A stretch of 64,000 nt of DNA from NCBI GenBank assembly GCA_946183365.1, contig CAMHAH010000005.1:1-64000 (forward strand). The letters are read 5' to 3'. This DNA is from an uncultured Clostridia bacterium. Lineage in GTDB: Bacteria > Bacillota > Clostridia > Oscillospirales > Acutalibacteraceae. The notes beneath the pieces were generated by a model, which made no database searches, was not told the origin of the DNA, and was given only the letters and a program-made list of their open reading frames with translations. Below, piece after piece: positions 60,502 through 64,000 of the stretch. The position numbers were made by a program, and so were the translations under genes. Numbering within the stretch: position 1 is the first letter of the stretch; each line of letters begins with the position of its first letter.

Positions 60502-62088
60502 TTGAGTACTTTAACCGAACAGATAGACAAGCGTCGTACTTTTGCGATAATCTCTCACCCCGACGCCGGTAAAACAACACTTACAGAGAAGCTCCTGCTT
60601 TACGGCGGCGCTATCAATTTAGCAGGCTCGGTAAAAGGTAAAAAGACCGCCAAGCACGCTGTCTCAGACTGGATGGAGATTGAGAAGCAGAGAGGTATCT
60701 CGGTCACCTCATCTGTATTACAGTTCAAATATGACGGATATTGTATCAATATCCTCGATACACCGGGACATCAGGATTTCTCAGAGGATACCTACCGTAC
60801 GCTTATGGCTGCTGACAGCGCGGTTATGGTAATAGACGCGTCAAAGGGTGTTGAGAACCAGACTAAGAAGCTGTTCAAGGTTTGCGTTATGCGTCATATC
60901 CCGATAATCACCTTTATCAATAAGATGGACCGTGACGCTCAAAGTCCCTTTGATCTGCTCGAGGATATCGAAAATGTCCTCGGTATAAATACCTGCCCGA
61001 TGAACTGGCCTATCGGCTCAGGTAAGGAATTCAAGGGCGTTTATGACCGTAAGAAGGGCAAGATACTCTCATATACCGCAAATAACGGGCAGAGAGAGGT
61101 CGAGCAGGAGGAGATATCATTAGATGATCCCGAGCTTGAGTCAAAGCTCTTTTACGGTCAGAAGGATACTCTGTTTGACGATATTGATCTTCTTGACGGT
61201 GCGGGCAATGAGTTTGATATTGACCTTGTCCGCAAGGGCCAGCTCACGCCTGTTTTCTTCGGCTCCGCACTGACCAATTTCGGCGTCGAGCCCTTTCTAC
61301 AGGAATTCTTGCAGCTTACTACCGGACCTCTGCCCAGAGAAGCCGGAGATGAGATCATTGCTCCCGATTCCGATTTCTTCTCAGCCTTTGTTTTCAAAAT
61401 ACAGGCAAATATGAATAAAGCTCATCGCGACAGAGTAGCCTTCATGCGTATATGCTCAGGCAAATTCGATAAGAATATGGATGTTTATCATGTTCAGGGC
61501 GACAGAAAGATGAAGCTCTCTCAGCCCCAGCAGATAATGGCTCAGGAGCGAGAGATAGTCGACGAGGCTTACGCCGGCGATATAATCGGAGTGTTTGACC
61601 CGGGTATTTTCTCGATAGGCGATACTATTGTTTCGCCGGGACAGAAATTCGCGTTTAAGGGTATCCCTACCTTTGCTCCGGAGCATTTCTCGCTCGTCAG
61701 ACAGAAGGATACCATGAAGCGCAAACAGTTCGTCAAGGGCATGAACCAGATCGCGCAGGAAGGCGCTATCCAAATATTCCATGAACCCGAGTCTGGTATG
61801 GAAGAGGTCATAGTAGGCGTTGTCGGCGTGCTTCAATTCGATGTATTGAAGTATCGTCTTGAGAATGAATACAATGTTGAGATAATTATGGAGAGCACTC
61901 CGTATCAGTTTATACGATGGATCACGTCTGATGTCGATTATAAGTCGCTTGATCTCGCGTCAGACACTAAGGTAGTCGCTGATTTCAAAGAGAACAAACT
62001 CCTTTTGTTCCGCTCCGAATGGAGCATCGACTGGGCTCTTGAACACAACAAGGGATTGACTTTGCAGGATTTCGGCAACGCCGAGTAA
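60502..62088 (+). CDS. prfC: Peptide chain release factor 3
   Basis: A 528-residue translational GTPase. SHPDAGKTTLTEKLL (G1), RGISVTSS (G2), DTPGHQDFSEDT (G3) and NKMD (G4) lie in the first 150 residues; domains II and III fit RF3. It recycles RF1/RF2 after peptide release. Starts at TTG 60502 with ATGGAGGT upstream; the product MSTLTEQIDKRRTFAIISHPDAGK aligns with RF3. Terminator hairpin at 62112. Confidence 0.96.
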   Translation: MSTLTEQIDKRRTFAIISHPDAGKTTLTEKLLLYGGAINLAGSVKGKKTAKHAVSDWMEIEKQRGISVTSSVLQFKYDGYCINILDTPGHQDFSEDTYRTLMAADSAVMVIDASKGVENQTKKLFKVCVMRHIPIITFINKMDRDAQSPFDLLEDIENVLGINTCPMNWPIGSGKEFKGVYDRKKGKILSYTANNGQREVEQEEISLDDPELESKLFYGQKDTLFDDIDLLDGAGNEFDIDLVRKGQLTPVFFGSALTNFGVEPFLQEFLQLTTGPLPREAGDEIIAPDSDFFSAFVFKIQANMNKAHRDRVAFMRICSGKFDKNMDVYHVQGDRKMKLSQPQQIMAQEREIVDEAYAGDIIGVFDPGIFSIGDTIVSPGQKFAFKGIPTFAPEHFSLVRQKDTMKRKQFVKGMNQIAQEGAIQIFHEPESGMEEVIVGVVGVLQFDVLKYRLENEYNVEIIMESTPYQFIRWITSDVDYKSLDLASDTKVVADFKENKLLLFRSEWSIDWALEHNKGLTLQDFGNAE

Positions 62089-62111
62089 TTTTTCGGTACA
62101 AGCAAAATATC

Positions 62112-62146
62112 AACACCTCTTGAATATAATTTCAAGGGGTGTTTTT
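62112..62146 (+). terminator. prfC terminator whose 3' arm carries the sigK ribosome binding site
   Basis: Stem AACACCTCTTGAA/TTCAAGGGGTGTT (13 bp, one T-G pair) with loop TATAAT, then a T-run. The 3' arm holds AAGGGGTG, the Shine-Dalgarno of sigK ATG 62147 right behind the T-run. Terminator and translation start are thus the same structure. Confidence 0.65.
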
Positions 62147-62833
62147 ATGTTTGAATTTTTATCATACATCAGTCAATATATCTTCTTATTTGTTCTGCAT
62201 TTAGCTCATTCAGAGAGCTTCCCGAAGCCGTTGAAAAAGGCTGAGGAGCAGCATTTTCTTGAACTTTGCGCCAAGGGAGATATAGAGGCTCGCAATATAC
62301 TGGTCGAGCACAACCTAAGGCTGGTGGCGCATATCATAAAGAAATACTATCAGAATTACGGCGGTCAGGATGACCTTGTTTCTATCGGTACTATCGGACT
62401 GATAAAGGCAATCAATACCTTTGATTTGAATAAAAATATCAAGCTCTCGAGCTACGCGTCAAGATGTATAGAAAATGAGATCCTGATGCATTTCAGAAAT
62501 AACCGTAAATCCTCTCAGGATATCTCGCTTAACGAGACTATAGATACCGATAAGGACGGAAATCCTCTCACTCTCATGGATATAATGGCGTCAGATATGG
62601 ATGTAGCCGAGGATGTGGATAAAAAGCTCAGACTGTCTGTGCTTGACAGCTATATAGATACCGTTTTGACCGACAGAGAGAAAGAGATCATCCTGCACAG
62701 ATACGGGCTGAGAGGCAGAAAGATACTCCCTCAGCGCGAGCTTGCGGGCAGTCTCGGGATCTCTCGGTCATATATATCGAGAATTGAGAAAAAAGCTCTT
62801 GAAAAACTGAGAAAGAGATATGAAAAGGGCTGA
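62147..62833 (+). CDS. sigK: Sporulation sigma factor SigK
   Basis: A 228-residue late mother-cell sigma factor. N-terminal pro-sequence MFEFLSYISQYIFLFVLHLAHSE type (hydrophobic, cleaved in B. subtilis), region 2 (HNLRLVAHIIKKYYQNYGGQDDLVSIG), region 2.4 (KLSSYASRCIENEILMHFR), region 4 (LTDREKEIILHRYGLRGRKILPQRELAGSLGISRSYISRIEKKAL). The gene is uninterrupted, so there is no skin element. ATG 62147 is preferred over TTG 62120 because the true site AAGGGGTG is directly upstream. It should drive late spore genes such as dpaAB. Confidence 0.94.
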   Translation: MFEFLSYISQYIFLFVLHLAHSESFPKPLKKAEEQHFLELCAKGDIEARNILVEHNLRLVAHIIKKYYQNYGGQDDLVSIGTIGLIKAINTFDLNKNIKLSSYASRCIENEILMHFRNNRKSSQDISLNETIDTDKDGNPLTLMDIMASDMDVAEDVDKKLRLSVLDSYIDTVLTDREKEIILHRYGLRGRKILPQRELAGSLGISRSYISRIEKKALEKLRKRYEKG

Positions 62834-62839
62834 GCTTTA

Positions 62840-62868
62840 TTGACTACAGGCTCAAATATCTTTATAAT
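62840..62868 (+). promoter_or_regulatory. SigA-type promoter for cwlD-radA
   Basis: TTGACT, 17 bp, TATAAT; nearly consensus. The leader to ATG 62917 is about 40 nt. Unexpected for a sporulation amidase. Confidence 0.7.
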
Positions 62869-62916
62869 TAGTTATATCAGGTCGCCGATCAGACATATAT
62901 ATGATACGGTGATCTT

Positions 62917-63627
62917 ATGAAAATCAAAACCTTATATATTATTATTCTCGCGGTTATCCTAATCAGCTTTTGTGTCGTTATGTATTCGGCATTCTCGAAT
63001 ATTGCCGTGAAGACCTCAAATGAGCTCGACGATACTAAGCCGATTATCGTGATCGACGCGGGTCACGGCGGCGAGGACGGCGGAGCCGAGGTAAACGGCG
63101 TCCTTGAAAAGAATATAAATCTGAGTATCTCAAATAAGCTCTCAGATACTTTGCGTCTTTGCGGTTACAAAGTAAAAGAGATACGAGACGAGGATATCTC
63201 CGTATATGACGATGACGCTGACACTCTCAGAAAAAAGAAGGTCTCTGATCTGAAGAACCGCGTCGAGCTGTTCAACAGCGATGATGATAATATAGTTATA
63301 AGTATCCATCAGAATAAGTTTGATAACAGCGCGTACAGCGGCGCTCAGGTATTCTATTCTGTCAATAATGAGAAAAGCAGAGTGCTCGGAGAGGCGATAC
63401 GCAGCTCTGTAATTCAGCTTATACAGAATGATAATACCCGTGAGCTTAAGCCCGCAAACTCGGATATTTATATTCTTGATAATTCAAAAGTCCCCGCTGT
63501 TATTGTTGAATGCGGTTTTTTGTCCAACCCGACTGAGCGTTCAAAGCTGCTTGATGATAACTATCAAAGCGATATGGCATACTCGATCGCTATGGGTGTG
63601 CTCGAATATATAGAAGCAGAAAAGTAA
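62917..63627 (+). CDS. cwlD: N-acetylmuramoyl-L-alanine amidase CwlD-type
   Basis: A 236-residue Amidase_3 enzyme. N-terminal membrane/signal helix (TLYIIILAVILISFCVVMYSAF), zinc motif IVIDAGHGGEDGGAE, Glu in GVLEKNINLSIS, second His in VISIHQNKFDNSAYSG, and the catalytic Glu in AVIVECGFLSNPTE. With PdaA, CwlD makes muramic-delta-lactam in spore cortex. Weak Shine-Dalgarno (ACGGTGAT) for ATG 62917. Confidence 0.88.
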   Translation: MKIKTLYIIILAVILISFCVVMYSAFSNIAVKTSNELDDTKPIIVIDAGHGGEDGGAEVNGVLEKNINLSISNKLSDTLRLCGYKVKEIRDEDISVYDDDADTLRKKKVSDLKNRVELFNSDDDNIVISIHQNKFDNSAYSGAQVFYSVNNEKSRVLGEAIRSSVIQLIQNDNTRELKPANSDIYILDNSKVPAVIVECGFLSNPTERSKLLDDNYQSDMAYSIAMGVLEYIEAEK

Positions 63628-63640
63628 AGGAATAGTAAAT

Positions 63641-64000
63641 ATGGCTAAGATCAAAAGTGTATATATTTGCTCGGAATGCGGCTATGAGAGCCCTAAGTGG
63701 TACGGTAAATGTCCGTCCTGCGGCGAGTGGAATACTATGAACGAAGAGATTAAGGATACATCAAAACCGTCTGCAGGCGCGGCTCGCACTCACGCGACCG
63801 CCTATGCTCCGCCGGTTCATATAGGTGAGATCAGTACCACCGATGAAGTGCGCTATAAGACGGGCTCAAAGGAGCTCGACAGAGTTATGGGCGGCGGTAT
63901 AGTCAAGGGCAGTCTGATACTTCTCGGCGGTGATCCCGGAATAGGTAAATCAACTATTCTTTTACAGATTTGCGAGTATCTCGGAAACAGCCTTAAGATA
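63641..64000 (+). CDS. radA: DNA repair protein RadA (3' part beyond window)
   Basis: First 120 codons. N-terminal zinc finger CSECGYESPKWYGKCPSCGEW, then GSKELDRVMGGGIVKGSLILLGGDPGIGKST with Walker A. RadA is a RecA-like branch-migration ATPase; the motor core and Lon-like domain lie beyond the window. It starts 13 bp after cwlD and probably shares its promoter. Confidence 0.95.
   Translation, partial: MAKIKSVYICSECGYESPKWYGKCPSCGEWNTMNEEIKDTSKPSAGAARTHATAYAPPVHIGEISTTDEVRYKTGSKELDRVMGGGIVKGSLILLGGDPGIGKSTILLQICEYLGNSLKI

Noticed and set aside
62147..62833. Skin-element interruption of sigK
   Set aside because: The sigma factor reads through continuously from the pro-sequence to region 4.

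Overview
The window looks like the chromosome of a spore-forming, low-to-mid G+C member of the Clostridia, most likely a Ruminococcus-like Oscillospiraceae. Three things point that way. The spore genes include dpaA/dpaB, an uninterrupted sigK, cwlD and a SpoIIM-like protein. Secreted proteins carry a starch-binding CBM26 module, Thr/Glu/Pro linkers and a type I dockerin, as in the R. bromii amylosome. Housekeeping operons follow the usual Firmicutes order. Species is inferred, not proven. I see no rRNA, CRISPR array, prophage, transposase or IS element.

Layout. 1-1871 (-): truncated secreted protein with CBM26 and tandem near-identical beta-sandwich repeats. 2168-7299 (-): alr-recD2-comFC-mreB-like operon. 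7470-10548 (+): MurT-like/GatD-like/ATP-grasp operon, divergent from alr; both amidation subunits lack residues expected for glutamine-dependent lipid II amidation. 10585-12723: small membrane protein (-), DUF1540 protein, and dpaA-dpaB behind a SigK-like promoter. 12827-15835: zinc-ribbon membrane protein, metY-like gene, ispD, ispF. 15901-18995: D,D-carboxypeptidase, pgi, P-loop protein. 19182-24654: yceD-rpmF, radical SAM DUF512 protein, der-plsY, second D,D-carboxypeptidase. 24768-29670: HIT protein, PRTase, comEC, holA, TOPRIM-DUF4093. 29711-30445 (-): yebC. 30603-43117: a long run yicC-remA-gmk-rpoZ-priA-def-fmt-zinc peptidase-rsmB-rlmN-stp-prkC-rsgA, then tRNA-Ala(GGC). 43470-46586: pcrA and a Cys-rich conserved protein. 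46629-49404: HAD phosphatase (-) and a DUF5685/DnaJ/membrane-protein trio. 49477-53989: secreted GH24 lysozyme with an SH3b domain inserted in the catalytic fold, SpoIIM-like protein, membrane protein, small secreted protein. 54055-60207: phosphoglucomutase (-), acidic membrane-anchored protein (+), dockerin protein (-), duplicated tRNA-Ser flank, tRNA-Ser(CGA) (-), hemW (-). 60502-64000: prfC, sigK, cwlD, start of radA.

Themes. Most genes serve cell-envelope synthesis (alr, MurT/GatD-like, two carboxypeptidases, prkC/stp, GH24, cwlD, mreB-like), translation and ribosome maturation, and sporulation. The strongest unusual signals are the catalytically altered MurT/GatD pair, the SH3b-interrupted lysozyme, three genes (dac, a Cys-rich protein, sigK) whose Shine-Dalgarno sequence lies in the 3' arm of a predicted hairpin, and a duplicated tRNA-Ser terminator flanking a structured insert.
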